64,000 nt of DNA from Mesorhizobium loti (GCA_014189435.1 CP050293.1:4779001-4843000), one strand, 5' to 3'. Positions 17,261 through 25,986 are shown, counted from the first letter of the stretch. Notes: generated from the sequence alone by a model not told the origin. Numbers and translations: made by a program.

Positions 17261-17841
17261 CGCAAGCCGTCCTCGCCCTTGATGTCGGCTGCGGCAAGGC
17301 CGCCGACTCGTGCATGAACACGTGCGCCGGTCGTCATCGCCAGGATGACCGCCATTTCGTCGCTGCGCGGCGCGTCGGCAATGCCGATCTCGATCGCATC
17401 GAAATGGCTGCGCACATAGGAGGCATTTATGTGCGTTATCGGGATGTCGATGCGCGTTCCAGGGCCACCGACCTTCTTGGTCGAAGGCACGATCGCCTTG
17501 GCGTTGCCGAGCAGTTCGCGCATCGCGTAGCCGCCCGGATTGTGCCAGAGTGCGCCATGTTCAAGCTCGCCGGCAGCGCCGACGATGGCGCCCTTGCCGT
17601 AGCCTTCGATTGCAGTGACGCCGTCACCAATGGCGTCGATCAGGCGCCGGGCCATATCGAGACCGAGCGGCTTCAGATCCTCCATGAAGCCGCTGATCTC
17701 CTCGACATAGCGTCCGGCGAAGGGATTGGCGATGACGGCGACAACCGCGCCGCGCTTGAGCGGGCGTGCCGCCTGGGGCCCGCCCTCATGGAAAATCTCT
17801 TCGACCTGAACCAGAAATTTCCTGACCAACACAGCCGGCAT
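17257..17841 (-). CDS. AA_synth (DUF1185) family protein, copy 1
   Basis: A 194-residue paralogue of the gene that follows it, with the same length. It has VRKFLVQVEEIFHEGG, VIANPFAGRYVEEIS, the AGELEHGALWHNPGGYAMRE block and SHFDAIEIGIADAPRSDEMAV. It is the first gene of a two-gene minus-strand operon divergent from the BMP-type transporter at 18094, with a 252-base gap that must contain both promoters. The function is unknown. A conserved Glu-His in (G/D)GELEH occurs in both copies and could be an active-site or metal residue. Confidence 0.75.
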   Translation of the reverse strand: MPAVLVRKFLVQVEEIFHEGGPQAARPLKRGAVVAVIANPFAGRYVEEISGFMEDLKPLGLDMARRLIDAIGDGVTAIEGYGKGAIVGAAGELEHGALWHNPGGYAMRELLGNAKAIVPSTKKVGGPGTRIDIPITHINASYVRSHFDAIEIGIADAPRSDEMAVILAMTTGARVHARVGGLAAADIKGEDGLR

Positions 17842-17970
17842 CGTTCGCTTCCTTCGTTCCGTCGTTCATGAAAACTCGTTAGAGTATCAACAATTATGCC
17901 TGGCGATATTTGTCAAGCGTCGACGTCGAGGAAGCGAACGAAGGGCCAAGAAAACTGCATCGGATGGCGA

Positions 17971-18016
17971 TTGACAGCCTGTTGAGCCGCTCCTAAACTC
18001 GTATGACCATCAACGA
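17971..18016 (+). promoter_or_regulatory. Promoter with shared operator-like element, copy C
   Basis: TTGACA (17971-17976), a 17-base spacer and TAAACT (17994-17999) form a good sigma-70-type promoter. TATGACCATCAACGA (18002-18016) follows directly, identical to copy A, so it covers the expected transcription start. This is the clearest case for a repressor site among the four copies. The start codon of the binding-protein gene is 78 bases downstream. The ATG inside the element would open a 29-codon frame ending just before the real start. Confidence 0.6.
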
Positions 18017-18093
18017 ACTCGCCGCTGTTCCGGCGACACGTGGGATGGTCAAAGCGTGGCTTCAAAAGCTGAAAAAAGCTGAAGGGGAATGAC

Positions 18094-19098
18094 ATGAAAA
18101 GGGCGCTCAAGAGTTTATTTCTGGCCGGCACGATGCTTGCCATTTCGTTCGGGCCGGCCGCCGCACAGGCCAAGGTTTCCGTGGCCGCCATCTCGGGATA
18201 TTTTGCACAGGGCTTCGGCGTTTCGATCGTCAACGGCCTCAACAAGGCCAAGACCGATTTCGGCATCGACCTCAAGCTGGTCGACACCGGCAATCGCGCG
18301 CTCGACTACCAGCAGCAGTTCGAGAACCTTGCCAAGGGCAAACAGTACGACCTCATCTTCGTGATGGGCTGGGAACTGGTGGACTCGCTGCAGAAGGTCA
18401 GCGCGGAATATCCCGACCAGCGCTTCGTGTTCATCGATGGGGTGCTCGACAACCCCAAGATGATCTACGCCAACTTCGCCGAGGAACAGGGATCCTTCGT
18501 CGCCGGCGCGCTTGCCGGCATGATCGAGGCCAAGGGCACCGCCTTCGACAAGATCGGCGACGGCAAGGCCATCGGCTTCGTCGGCGGCCGCGATATCCCA
18601 GTGATCCGCAACTTCCTCGGCGGCTACGAACAGGGCGCCAAATACGCCGCGCCCGATGTGAAAGTGAACTCCGTCTTCGCCGGAACCTTTGACGATCCGG
18701 CCAAGGGCAGCGAGCTTGCCCAGGCGCTCTACGGCCAAGGCTCCGACATCGTCTACAACGTTGCCGGCCCGACGGGCGAAGGCGTCATGCAGGCAAGTGC
18801 CGCGGTCGACAAATATTCGATCGGCGTCGACATCGACATGTGCGGCTCGGCTCCCGGCAATGTGCTGGCCAGCATGCTGAAGCGCGGCGACATCGCCGTC
18901 TATACGCTGATCAAGGACGAGGTCGAGGGCCGCAAGATCACCGCCGGCACCCGCACTTTCGACCTCGCCTCGGGTGGTGTCGAAGTCAAGGTCTGCGATG
19001 ACATCGCCCCCAAGATCCCGGCTGACGTGACCGCCAAGCTGGATGAGATCAAGAAGGGCATCCTCGACGGCAAGATCGTGATCGCCAAGGCGAAGTAA
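18094..19098 (+). CDS. BMP-family solute-binding protein (nucleoside-type ABC)
   Basis: A 334-residue periplasmic binding protein of the BMP/PnrA-like family, which binds purine nucleosides or related compounds. A signal peptide covers the first ~25 residues (MKRALKSLFLAGTMLAISFG, cut after AAAQA); there is no lipobox. Family segments include DYQQQFENLAKGKQYDLIFVMG, FVFIDGVLDNPKMIYANFAEEQGSF, VGGRDIPVIRNFLGGYEQGA and the VGVD-like GVDIDMCG. It heads an operon with an ATPase, two permeases and two nucleoside hydrolases, which supports a nucleoside or nucleoside-like substrate. A 14-bp perfect hairpin follows its stop codon. Confidence 0.92.
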   Translation: MKRALKSLFLAGTMLAISFGPAAAQAKVSVAAISGYFAQGFGVSIVNGLNKAKTDFGIDLKLVDTGNRALDYQQQFENLAKGKQYDLIFVMGWELVDSLQKVSAEYPDQRFVFIDGVLDNPKMIYANFAEEQGSFVAGALAGMIEAKGTAFDKIGDGKAIGFVGGRDIPVIRNFLGGYEQGAKYAAPDVKVNSVFAGTFDDPAKGSELAQALYGQGSDIVYNVAGPTGEGVMQASAAVDKYSIGVDIDMCGSAPGNVLASMLKRGDIAVYTLIKDEVEGRKITAGTRTFDLASGGVEVKVCDDIAPKIPADVTAKLDEIKKGILDGKIVIAKAK

Positions 19099-19135
19099 GC
19101 CAACAACAGCGCCTCCCTCCCAAGAAAGCGCTACT

Positions 19136-19167
19136 CTGATCCGCCGCGGCCTGCCGCGGCGGATCAG
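19136..19167 (+). repeat. Perfect 14-bp hairpin after BMP gene
   Basis: The arms at 19136-19149 and 19154-19167 are perfectly complementary over 14 bases, with loop CCTG. There is no T-run, so it is probably an mRNA-stabilising or attenuating element that raises binding-protein output relative to the ATPase and permeases. It is one of four such hairpins after binding-protein genes in the window. Confidence 0.6.
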
Positions 19168-19186
19168 CGTCCAATCTGCGAGAGCC

Positions 19187-20761
19187 ATGTTGTCGAACAC
19201 GCCGGGGTCGCCGACCCTCCACAGCACTGCCGCAATGGCCGTCGAGTTGACTGGCATCACCAAGCGTTTTGGTGCGTTCGTCGCCAATGACGGCATCGAC
19301 CTTGCGGTCCGCCGCGGCGAGATCCACGCCATCATCGGCGAGAACGGTGCCGGCAAGACGACGCTGATGAACATCCTGTTCGGCCTCCTGCAGCCGGACG
19401 AAGGCTCGATCCGGCTGAACGGCGAAGAGATCGTGATCGCCGACCCGTCCGTGGCGATAAAGGCCGGTCTTGGCATGGTTCACCAGCATTTCAAGCTGGT
19501 TCCCTCGCTCTCGGTTGCCGACAACGTCTTTCTCGGCATGGAAATCCGTCGCCATGGATTGATCGACCACGCTGCACAGGTTGCGCGCACGCGCGAACTG
19601 TCGAAGCGCTTCGGCTTGCAGGTCGACCCGACCGAGCGCGTCGGGCTGCTCTCGGTCGGCATAGAGCAGCGCATCGAAATCCTGAAGGTTCTGGTGCGCG
19701 GCGCGCGCACCATCATCCTCGACGAACCGACCGCGGTGCTGACGCCGCAAGAGAGCCGTGAACTGTTCCAGACGCTGCGCAGCTTCGTGGCCGAGGGCAT
19801 GACGGTGATCTTCATTTCGCACCACCTGGAAGAGGTGATGGAAGTGTCCGACACGGTGACGGTGCTGCGCAACGGCAAGAAGGTGGCGACCCGACCGACG
19901 GCCGAACTCAGCAAGGACGAGTTGGTGCACATGATGGTCGGCCGCGAGGTCAGCTTCGACCGCCGGCCGCGCGCGTCGCTGCATGGCGACGTGGTCCTCG
20001 AAGTGAAAGATCTGTGGGCGCGCGACGATCGCCTGCTGCCAGCCCTTCGCGACGCCAGTTTCACGGTCCGGTCCGGCGAGGTGGTGGGGATCGCGGGTGT
20101 GGCCGGCAATGGTCAGACGGAGCTGGCGGAAGTGCTTTCGGGCCTGCGGCCGGCAAGCCACGGCGGAGCTTGGCTGAAGGGCCAGAACCTCACCGCCCTC
20201 TCGCCCGCCGCGATCCGCGAGGCAGGCCTCGCCCATGTTCCAGGCGACCGCATGGTGCGCGGGGTCGATCGCAACGCTTCGATATCGGCCAACATCCTGA
20301 TGGGCCGCCAGCACCGCGCACCATGGAGCCGCAGCGGCGTGCTCAACTGGAGCGCCATCGGTCAAAATGCCGAAACGCTGATCAAGGACTTCGATATTCG
20401 CGCACGCGGAGCGGATGATGCCGTCAAGCGGCTTTCGGGCGGAAACATCCAGAAGGTCGTTCTGGCGCGTGAATTCACCAACGGCGCCGACTTCCTGCTG
20501 ATCGATCAGCCGACGCGCGGCGTCGACATCGGCGCCCAGGAGGCCATTCATGACGAGATCATGCGCCAGCGCGCCGCCGGCCGCGCGATCCTGCTGATTT
20601 CCGTGCAGCTCGACGAACTTGCCGCCCTTGCCGACCGCATCCTGGTGATGTTCAACGGGCGGATCATGGGCGAGGTCGCCGGCGACGACGCCGACGAGGA
20701 GCGCATCGGCATGATGATGGCGGGCGTGGCCGCGCCGGAAGTCGCCGCGGAGACCGCATGA
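19187..20761 (+). CDS. Nucleoside-type ABC transporter ATP-binding protein
   Basis: A 524-residue ATPase with two fused nucleotide-binding domains, the layout of NupO/RbsA-like importers. The first domain has a Walker A, GENGAGKTT, and signature LSVGIEQ. The second has the usual degenerate Walker A, GVAGNGQTE, and an intact signature LSGGNIQK followed by LIDQPTRGVD. The ATG at 19187 is used here; an in-frame ATG at 19235 (MAVELTG) is nearer to where the family normally begins and is a real alternative. Its end overlaps the first permease gene. Confidence 0.92.
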   Translation: MLSNTPGSPTLHSTAAMAVELTGITKRFGAFVANDGIDLAVRRGEIHAIIGENGAGKTTLMNILFGLLQPDEGSIRLNGEEIVIADPSVAIKAGLGMVHQHFKLVPSLSVADNVFLGMEIRRHGLIDHAAQVARTRELSKRFGLQVDPTERVGLLSVGIEQRIEILKVLVRGARTIILDEPTAVLTPQESRELFQTLRSFVAEGMTVIFISHHLEEVMEVSDTVTVLRNGKKVATRPTAELSKDELVHMMVGREVSFDRRPRASLHGDVVLEVKDLWARDDRLLPALRDASFTVRSGEVVGIAGVAGNGQTELAEVLSGLRPASHGGAWLKGQNLTALSPAAIREAGLAHVPGDRMVRGVDRNASISANILMGRQHRAPWSRSGVLNWSAIGQNAETLIKDFDIRARGADDAVKRLSGGNIQKVVLAREFTNGADFLLIDQPTRGVDIGAQEAIHDEIMRQRAAGRAILLISVQLDELAALADRILVMFNGRIMGEVAGDDADEERIGMMMAGVAAPEVAAETA

Positions 20762-21801
20762 TGAATGACCGCTTGCGTGCCGTTTCCGGCCAGATCATCG
20801 CCGTCGGGGCGGCGCTGCTGATGGGCGCGGTCATCATCCTCATGGTCGGCGAAAGCCCGGCGCGTGTGTTCATGACACTGTTGCGCGGCGCCTTCGGCGA
20901 CCAGGAGAAGATTGCCGGGACCTTGCTGCAGACGACGCCGATCCTGATCTGCGGTGTCGCAGCCTGTATCGGCTTGCGCGGCGGCATGTTCAACGTCGGC
21001 ATCGAGGGCCAGCTTTTCCTCGGCGGCTTCGCCGCCGCCTGGGTCGGCTTTGCCATGCCCCTGCCCGCGGGTATTCACACGCTGGCCGCGCTGGCGCTCG
21101 CGGTCGTGGCAGGCGCGGCCTGGGTCGCCATCCCAGCCTACTTCCGCGCCCGCTACAACACCAACGAGGTCGTCTCGACGATCCTGTCGAACTACGTGGC
21201 GGTGCTGCTCACCTCCTATTTCACCATCTTCCTGTTCAAGCGGCCGGGTGGATGGTCGGAGACGCCGCCGATCCTGCCCACATCCTATCTGCCAGAGATC
21301 TTCACCTTCTCGCGGCTTAACTGGGGCCTGGTCATTGGCCTTGTGCTGGCGGTCGGCGCAGCCCTTGTCTTCCGCTACACCAAATGGGGCTACGGCGTCA
21401 CGATGGTGGGTTCGGCGCCGAAATTCGCCGAATATGGCGGCGTCAACGTGAAACGCCAAGGTTTCATGGTCCTGCTCCTTTCGGGGGCCGTAGGCGGGCT
21501 GGCCGGTGGCGTCGAGACGCTCGGCGTCCATCACCGCTTCATGGAAGGATTTGCTCCCGGTTTCGGCTTTGATGGGCTGATCGCCGCCCTGCTTGCCAAT
21601 GGCTCGCCGGTCGCCACCATCTTCACCGCGCTGTTCTTCGGCGCCCTGCGCAACGGGTCGCTGCTGCTCGAGGTCGATACCAGCGCTTCGCGCGAAATCA
21701 TCACCGTGATCCAGGCGCTGATCATCCTCAGCGTGTCGGCCCAGGTGCTTGTGAGAAAGCGCGGCGACAGCCAGGCAGGGGAGCGGCGATGGAAATTCTA
21801 G
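20758..21801 (+). CDS. Nucleoside-type ABC transporter permease 1
   Basis: A 347-residue permease of the branched-chain/nucleoside type (NupP-like), with about eight to ten membrane helices. The family motif is GLRGGMFNVGIEGQLFLGGF near residue 80, and ARYNTNEVVSTILSNYVA follows. The gene overlaps the ATPase stop (ATGATG) and the next permease start by 13 bases, so the operon is tightly coupled. Confidence 0.93.
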   Translation: MMNDRLRAVSGQIIAVGAALLMGAVIILMVGESPARVFMTLLRGAFGDQEKIAGTLLQTTPILICGVAACIGLRGGMFNVGIEGQLFLGGFAAAWVGFAMPLPAGIHTLAALALAVVAGAAWVAIPAYFRARYNTNEVVSTILSNYVAVLLTSYFTIFLFKRPGGWSETPPILPTSYLPEIFTFSRLNWGLVIGLVLAVGAALVFRYTKWGYGVTMVGSAPKFAEYGGVNVKRQGFMVLLLSGAVGGLAGGVETLGVHHRFMEGFAPGFGFDGLIAALLANGSPVATIFTALFFGALRNGSLLLEVDTSASREIITVIQALIILSVSAQVLVRKRGDSQAGERRWKF

Positions 21802-22775
21802 ACAGACTGGTCAACGTCGCGCTGATCGCAGCGACGCTGCGCACCACCGCGCCCATCCTTCTGGTCGCGCTTGGCGGCTCGTTCACCACCAAGGCCGGCA
21901 TCTTCAACATCGGCCTCGAAGGGCAGATGCTGGTCGGCGCCTTCTTTGCCGTCCTCGGTTCGATCTGGACCGGTTCCGCACTCGCCGGCGTCGCCTGCGG
22001 CGTCGCGGCGGCGCTCGTCTTCGCCCTGGTCTTTGCTGTCCTGGTGGTGAGTTTCAAGGCCAATGAAGTGGTCGTCGGGCTGGCGCTGAACATCCTGGCC
22101 GGCGGCATGACGATCTCGCTGATGAAAGCGATCTTCGGCACGCGCGGTTCGATCGTCGGGCACGGCATCGTCGGCCTGCCGAAAGTCCAGCTGCCCGGTG
22201 CCCGCAACCTTCTCGGCTCATGGGCGCCGCTGATCTCCGGCTTCACGCCACTCGTCTATGTCGCCTTCATCGCCGTGCCGCTGCTGGTTCTGTGCTACAA
22301 TCGGACGCGGCTCGGCCTCTATATCCGCGTCGTCGGCGAAAAGCCGGAAGCCGCCGAGGCGCTCGGTATCTCGATCACCCGCGTCCGCTATACCGCGTCG
22401 CTGCTGTGCGGATTGCTGGCGGGCCTCGCCGGCGCGCATCTGTCACTCGGCTACATCACCATGTTCACCGAAAACATGTCATCGGGCCGTGGTTTCATGG
22501 CGGTGGCAATCCTGATCTTTTCCAACGGCGATCCGCTGAAGGTGCTGGCTGGCTGCCTGCTGTTCGGCTTCGCCGATGCCTTTTCGTTGCGCCTGCAGAC
22601 GTTCGGCTATCCGTCCTATCTGGTTCTCACCGTCCCCTATGTCGTCGCGCTGATCGCATTGTTCGCGCTGTCCTACCGGGCGCGCCCAAGGGTCATCGCG
22701 GAGACGCTGGAGTCGATGCGCAAACTGCTGTCGGTGGACAAGAACGCAGAGCCCGGCGGCAAAAATCCCCAGTGA
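21789..22775 (+). CDS. Nucleoside-type ABC transporter permease 2
   Basis: A 328-residue permease (NupQ-like) with about nine membrane helices. It carries the matching motif GSFTTKAGIFNIGLEGQMLV near residue 40 and VVSFKANEVVVGLALNILAGG. It completes a standard heterodimeric membrane domain with the preceding gene. The C-terminal tail (from about residue 305) is hydrophilic. A nucleoside hydrolase gene follows 10 bases later. Confidence 0.93.
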   Translation: MEILDRLVNVALIAATLRTTAPILLVALGGSFTTKAGIFNIGLEGQMLVGAFFAVLGSIWTGSALAGVACGVAAALVFALVFAVLVVSFKANEVVVGLALNILAGGMTISLMKAIFGTRGSIVGHGIVGLPKVQLPGARNLLGSWAPLISGFTPLVYVAFIAVPLLVLCYNRTRLGLYIRVVGEKPEAAEALGISITRVRYTASLLCGLLAGLAGAHLSLGYITMFTENMSSGRGFMAVAILIFSNGDPLKVLAGCLLFGFADAFSLRLQTFGYPSYLVLTVPYVVALIALFALSYRARPRVIAETLESMRKLLSVDKNAEPGGKNPQ

Positions 22776-22785
22776 AGGAACCCTT

Positions 22786-23799
22786 ATGGAACGCATAATC
22801 CTCGACGTGGATTCGGCCGGCGACGATATTCTCGCCGTGCTGTTTGCAGCGGTCAATCCAAAGCTTCGGCTCGAGGGCGTGACGACCGTGACAGGTGCGG
22901 CCGGCCCGATCGAGCAGGTCACCAACGTCGTCCTCAACACGCTGACGCTCGCCGGGCGTGACGACATCCCGGTTCACGCCGGCGCGTGGCGGCCGATCGT
23001 CGGCAACGCCAAGGCCGACATGGAGGCGCCGGTGCATTTCGAAAAACGGCTTGTTGCCCGGTTCGGCGATCGCCTGAAGAAGTTCAACCCGCCGGCGCCG
23101 ACGCCGGTGCGGCAGGCCACATCGGGACATGCGGTCGATTTCATCATCGGCACGGTCATGGCCAATCCGGGCGAGATCACGCTGGTGACGACCGGCCCGT
23201 TGACCAACGCGGCGATGGCGCTTTTGCAGGAGCCGCGATTGACCGGCGCGCTGAAGCGGCTGATCGTGCTCGGCGGCAATTTCCAGACGCCGGGCAACAT
23301 CACGCCCTTGTCGGAATACAACATCTGGGCCGACCCGGAAGCCTCGCGCATCGTGCTGAACGCCGATGTCGAGAAGATTCTCGTGCCGCTCGACATCTGC
23401 GAGGACAACCGCGTCGCCGACTCGATGCTGACGCGCGACGACATTGCCGACATGCAGGCCGTTGCGAGGGACAATGCGGTGGTCGACATGATCGCCGACA
23501 GCTTTCCCATCTACATCGACATCTGGCGCGAGTTCTTCGACCTCGTCGGCTTCCCGATGGACGACGTGATCACCGTGGCGCTGGCTTTCGATCCCGGCCT
23601 GGCGACGATGACCGAGCCGCTGTTCGCCGACGTCGTGCTCGACGGCAGGTTGGCGCGCGGCCAGACCGTCGCCTATCGCGGCCGGCAATTGTTGCCCGGC
23701 GGCGGACCCAGGACCACCCGCATCTGCACCGGCCTCGACGGCCGGCGTTTCCTCGACGGCTTCAAGAAAACCATAGCGCGCTACGAGCGGGCGGCGTGA
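22786..23799 (+). CDS. Nucleoside hydrolase (IUNH family)
   Basis: A 337-residue N-ribohydrolase that would split a nucleoside into base and ribose in the cytoplasm. The Ca2+-binding aspartate cluster is present at the N terminus as Asp7, Asp9, Asp13 and Asp14 (DVDSAGDD), slightly different from the usual DTDPGxDD. Other conserved blocks are TTGPLTNAAMAL, LGGNF and SEYNIWADPEAS. It is co-transcribed with the BMP transporter and with a second, divergent nucleoside hydrolase. Two enzymes in one operon suggest two substrates or a hetero-complex. Confidence 0.9.
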   Translation: MERIILDVDSAGDDILAVLFAAVNPKLRLEGVTTVTGAAGPIEQVTNVVLNTLTLAGRDDIPVHAGAWRPIVGNAKADMEAPVHFEKRLVARFGDRLKKFNPPAPTPVRQATSGHAVDFIIGTVMANPGEITLVTTGPLTNAAMALLQEPRLTGALKRLIVLGGNFQTPGNITPLSEYNIWADPEASRIVLNADVEKILVPLDICEDNRVADSMLTRDDIADMQAVARDNAVVDMIADSFPIYIDIWREFFDLVGFPMDDVITVALAFDPGLATMTEPLFADVVLDGRLARGQTVAYRGRQLLPGGGPRTTRICTGLDGRRFLDGFKKTIARYERAA

Positions 23800-23807
23800 A
23801 AGACGAC

Positions 23808-24743
23808 ATGATGATCAAGCCAACTCCTATCCTGTTCGACTGCGACCCCGGCCACGACGATGCCATTGCGCTGGTCATGGCGCATCGCTCGCCGGCCATC
23901 GAACTCATCGGCGTCACCACGACCTGCGGCAATGCGGAGGTTGAGAAGACGACCGCCAATGCCTTGCGCATCCTTGAATATATCGGCGCCGGCGACGTGC
24001 CTGTCGCGCAGGGCTGTCACCGTCCGCTGGCGCGCCCGCTGGTGCTCGGCACCGCCGATGGTCCAAGCGGCCTCGAGGGCTCGCCCTACCTGCCGCAGGC
24101 GACGATCAAGCCGGTTGATCGGCATGCGGTCGATTTCCTGGCCGATAGACTGCGCGCCGCGCCCGAACCGATCCTGGTCGTTGCCACCGGCCCGCTCAGC
24201 AACATCGGCCTGATGATCCTCAAGCATCGCGACGTGCTGCCCAAGATCAAGGAATTGATCTGGATGGGCGGCGTGTTCTATCGCAAGAGCGAGATCATCA
24301 CGCCGACCGAGTTCAATGCGTTCTGCGACCCCGAAGCGCTGAAGATCGTTCTGGACAGCGGCGTGCCGATCCTGATGGTTGGCCTCGACGTCACCATGCA
24401 GGTGCTGATCGAGGCGCCGCAATATGCTGAACTCGCCACCATCGACACGCCGCTCGGCCGGCTCGTCAACGACTGGCTGCTGTTCTATGAGAAGCTGCAT
24501 CGCAACTCGATGGGCGTCGGCGGCGCCATGCACGATCCATTGGCACTGGCGCTGGCCATAGACCCGACATTGGTGCGCACGCGCCCTGCCCATATCGGCG
24601 TCGACCTGTCCGGCACCTACGCCTTCGGCGCGACCATCGCCGACTACTGGGGCGAGCGCGGTGAAAAGGACAATGCCCGCATCGCCTATGAGGTCGATGC
24701 GGACCGTTTCTTCAAGCTGATGTTCGATCTGCTGCGGGACTGA
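23808..24743 (+). CDS. Nucleoside hydrolase (IUNH family), second copy
   Basis: A 311-residue nucleoside hydrolase with the canonical Ca2+ motif DCDPGHDDA at residues 11-19, ATGPLSNIGLM, WMGGVF and the active-site-region EFNAFCDPEA. It also has the substrate-side histidine block VGGAMHDPLALALA typical of inosine-uridine-preferring enzymes. ATG codons at 23808 and 23811 are both possible; a GTG at 23796 would overlap the previous stop. Sequence differences from the first copy are large, so they are not a recent duplication. Confidence 0.9.
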   Translation: MMIKPTPILFDCDPGHDDAIALVMAHRSPAIELIGVTTTCGNAEVEKTTANALRILEYIGAGDVPVAQGCHRPLARPLVLGTADGPSGLEGSPYLPQATIKPVDRHAVDFLADRLRAAPEPILVVATGPLSNIGLMILKHRDVLPKIKELIWMGGVFYRKSEIITPTEFNAFCDPEALKIVLDSGVPILMVGLDVTMQVLIEAPQYAELATIDTPLGRLVNDWLLFYEKLHRNSMGVGGAMHDPLALALAIDPTLVRTRPAHIGVDLSGTYAFGATIADYWGERGEKDNARIAYEVDADRFFKLMFDLLRD

Positions 24744-24768
24744 ACACTCTCGCGAAGGGCGACAGTCT

Positions 24769-25911
24769 CTACCGGAACAGATATTTCGACACTTCCGGGT
24801 TTCCGCGGCGCCACATCACATTGTCCAGGAAGTAGTGGTGCACGTTGATGAATATCCACGCGATGAAGAGGAAAAGCGACGAGCCGAGCACCTGTTTGTC
24901 GTAGGGAACCAAGGCCGTCAGCGCCATAGGTACAAGCCAGAAACCAAGAGCGCCAAGAATTGTGCCGGCCATGATAAATGTCAGCACCCGCAGCCTGTAC
25001 AGCGGCCCGAGAATGGACAGGACCTTCAATTCCGGATCCTTGACGGCATCCGCGCGGTCGCGTTCGACATTGGTCTGGTAACGCCAGACCACCGCCAGAT
25101 ACTGCAGCGAATGAAGCGCCGGCACCACAAGCAGCCAAAGCGGATTTAACCTCACGAGCAGAATCCAGGCATAAAGGGTCACGATGTAAGCGACGACGCC
25201 GTTGTACGGCAACGCGCCACCATGCCTGCGCCAGCGATTAACAAACATCACGATGGTGGCCGCCGAAGAGGCAGCGGCGATCCCGAGCGCGATGTTGAGG
25301 AGCCATGGCGGGACAGCGAATGTGTAGTAGTCCAGGCCCCAGTACTGCCTTTCGGCGATCACCACGTTTGTCTGAAGCCAGGCGAACAGCCACACGGCAT
25401 AACCGTTGACCAGCAACACTTTCTTGTCTTGATCCTTGAAGAACTTGCGCTTCAGCACCGCGTCCACCATCAGCATGCCGTAGCCTTGCTTGACGTAATG
25501 CCAGCCGACGAAAAAGCCCATCGCATTGGTGGCATATCCCAGCAGGCGAGCGTTGCCGGTTAGGGAGCCATAGGCAAAGAACGCGCCCATGGCCAGCGGG
25601 ACGACAATGCCTGCGAAAATGTAGCGAAGCTGGAGATTCCTGTCGTATCCGTCACCGCGCACCTTGCGCGCGAAATTGCGATAGAAAATCTGGTACGAAT
25701 GGGCAAAGTGCGGCTGGTTGATGAGATGGGACAGCAAAAACGCCGTCAGCGCCACGAGGCCTTCGTATTTGAGAGGCACGAAATACAGGGCCGGCAGGAT
25801 CAGCAACGCGCTTCCGCCAAGCATGAAAAAATCGATGAACGGGCCGAAGAGATATTTCTGCGGAGTTGCCGCGGCTGAAACCGGGGCGTCTGCCGAAAGG
25901 TGAAGTGCCAT
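24769..25911 (-). CDS. Polytopic membrane protein with conserved His motifs, unknown function
   Basis: A 380-residue integral membrane protein with about nine or ten hydrophobic helices. Histidines cluster in or near helices: HLINQPHFAHSYQIFYR (about residues 60-78), GWHYVKQGYG, ALHSLQYLAVVWRYQ and the C-terminal INVHHYFLDNVMWRRGNPE. Such patterns can bind haem or a di-metal centre, as in membrane desaturases or hydroxylases, but the spacing does not match a family I can name. It sits alone between the nucleoside operon and the Tad locus. No close functional partner is evident. Confidence 0.75.
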   Translation of the reverse strand: MALHLSADAPVSAAATPQKYLFGPFIDFFMLGGSALLILPALYFVPLKYEGLVALTAFLLSHLINQPHFAHSYQIFYRNFARKVRGDGYDRNLQLRYIFAGIVVPLAMGAFFAYGSLTGNARLLGYATNAMGFFVGWHYVKQGYGMLMVDAVLKRKFFKDQDKKVLLVNGYAVWLFAWLQTNVVIAERQYWGLDYYTFAVPPWLLNIALGIAAASSAATIVMFVNRWRRHGGALPYNGVVAYIVTLYAWILLVRLNPLWLLVVPALHSLQYLAVVWRYQTNVERDRADAVKDPELKVLSILGPLYRLRVLTFIMAGTILGALGFWLVPMALTALVPYDKQVLGSSLFLFIAWIFINVHHYFLDNVMWRRGNPEVSKYLFR

Positions 25912-25971
25912 ATTACCTTCCCCTGTGATCGTCTATTTAGCCATCAACCTGATTTCTCGACAAGTTCTTCG

Positions 25972-25986
25972 TTACCGAACGGTTAA
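25972..25986. promoter_or_regulatory. Near-consensus CtrA-like box
   Basis: TTAC-N7-TTAA lies about 60 bases before the start of the His-rich membrane protein gene, one mismatch from the CtrA full site TTAA-N7-TTAA of alphaproteobacteria. It suggests, weakly, cell-cycle control shared with the neighbouring Tad pilus genes. Confidence 0.3.

Noticed and set aside
18003..18092. A 29-codon leader peptide (MTINELAAV...) before the BMP gene
   Set aside because: It starts inside the shared 15-bp element, lacks a ribosome-binding site and overlaps the expected transcription start; a regulatory site explains the conservation better.
18115..20551. Two long minus-strand frames (453 and 500 codons) opposite the BMP and ATPase genes
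   Set aside because: Both are antisense shadows of well-supported plus-strand genes, with no family resemblance and no ribosome-binding site.
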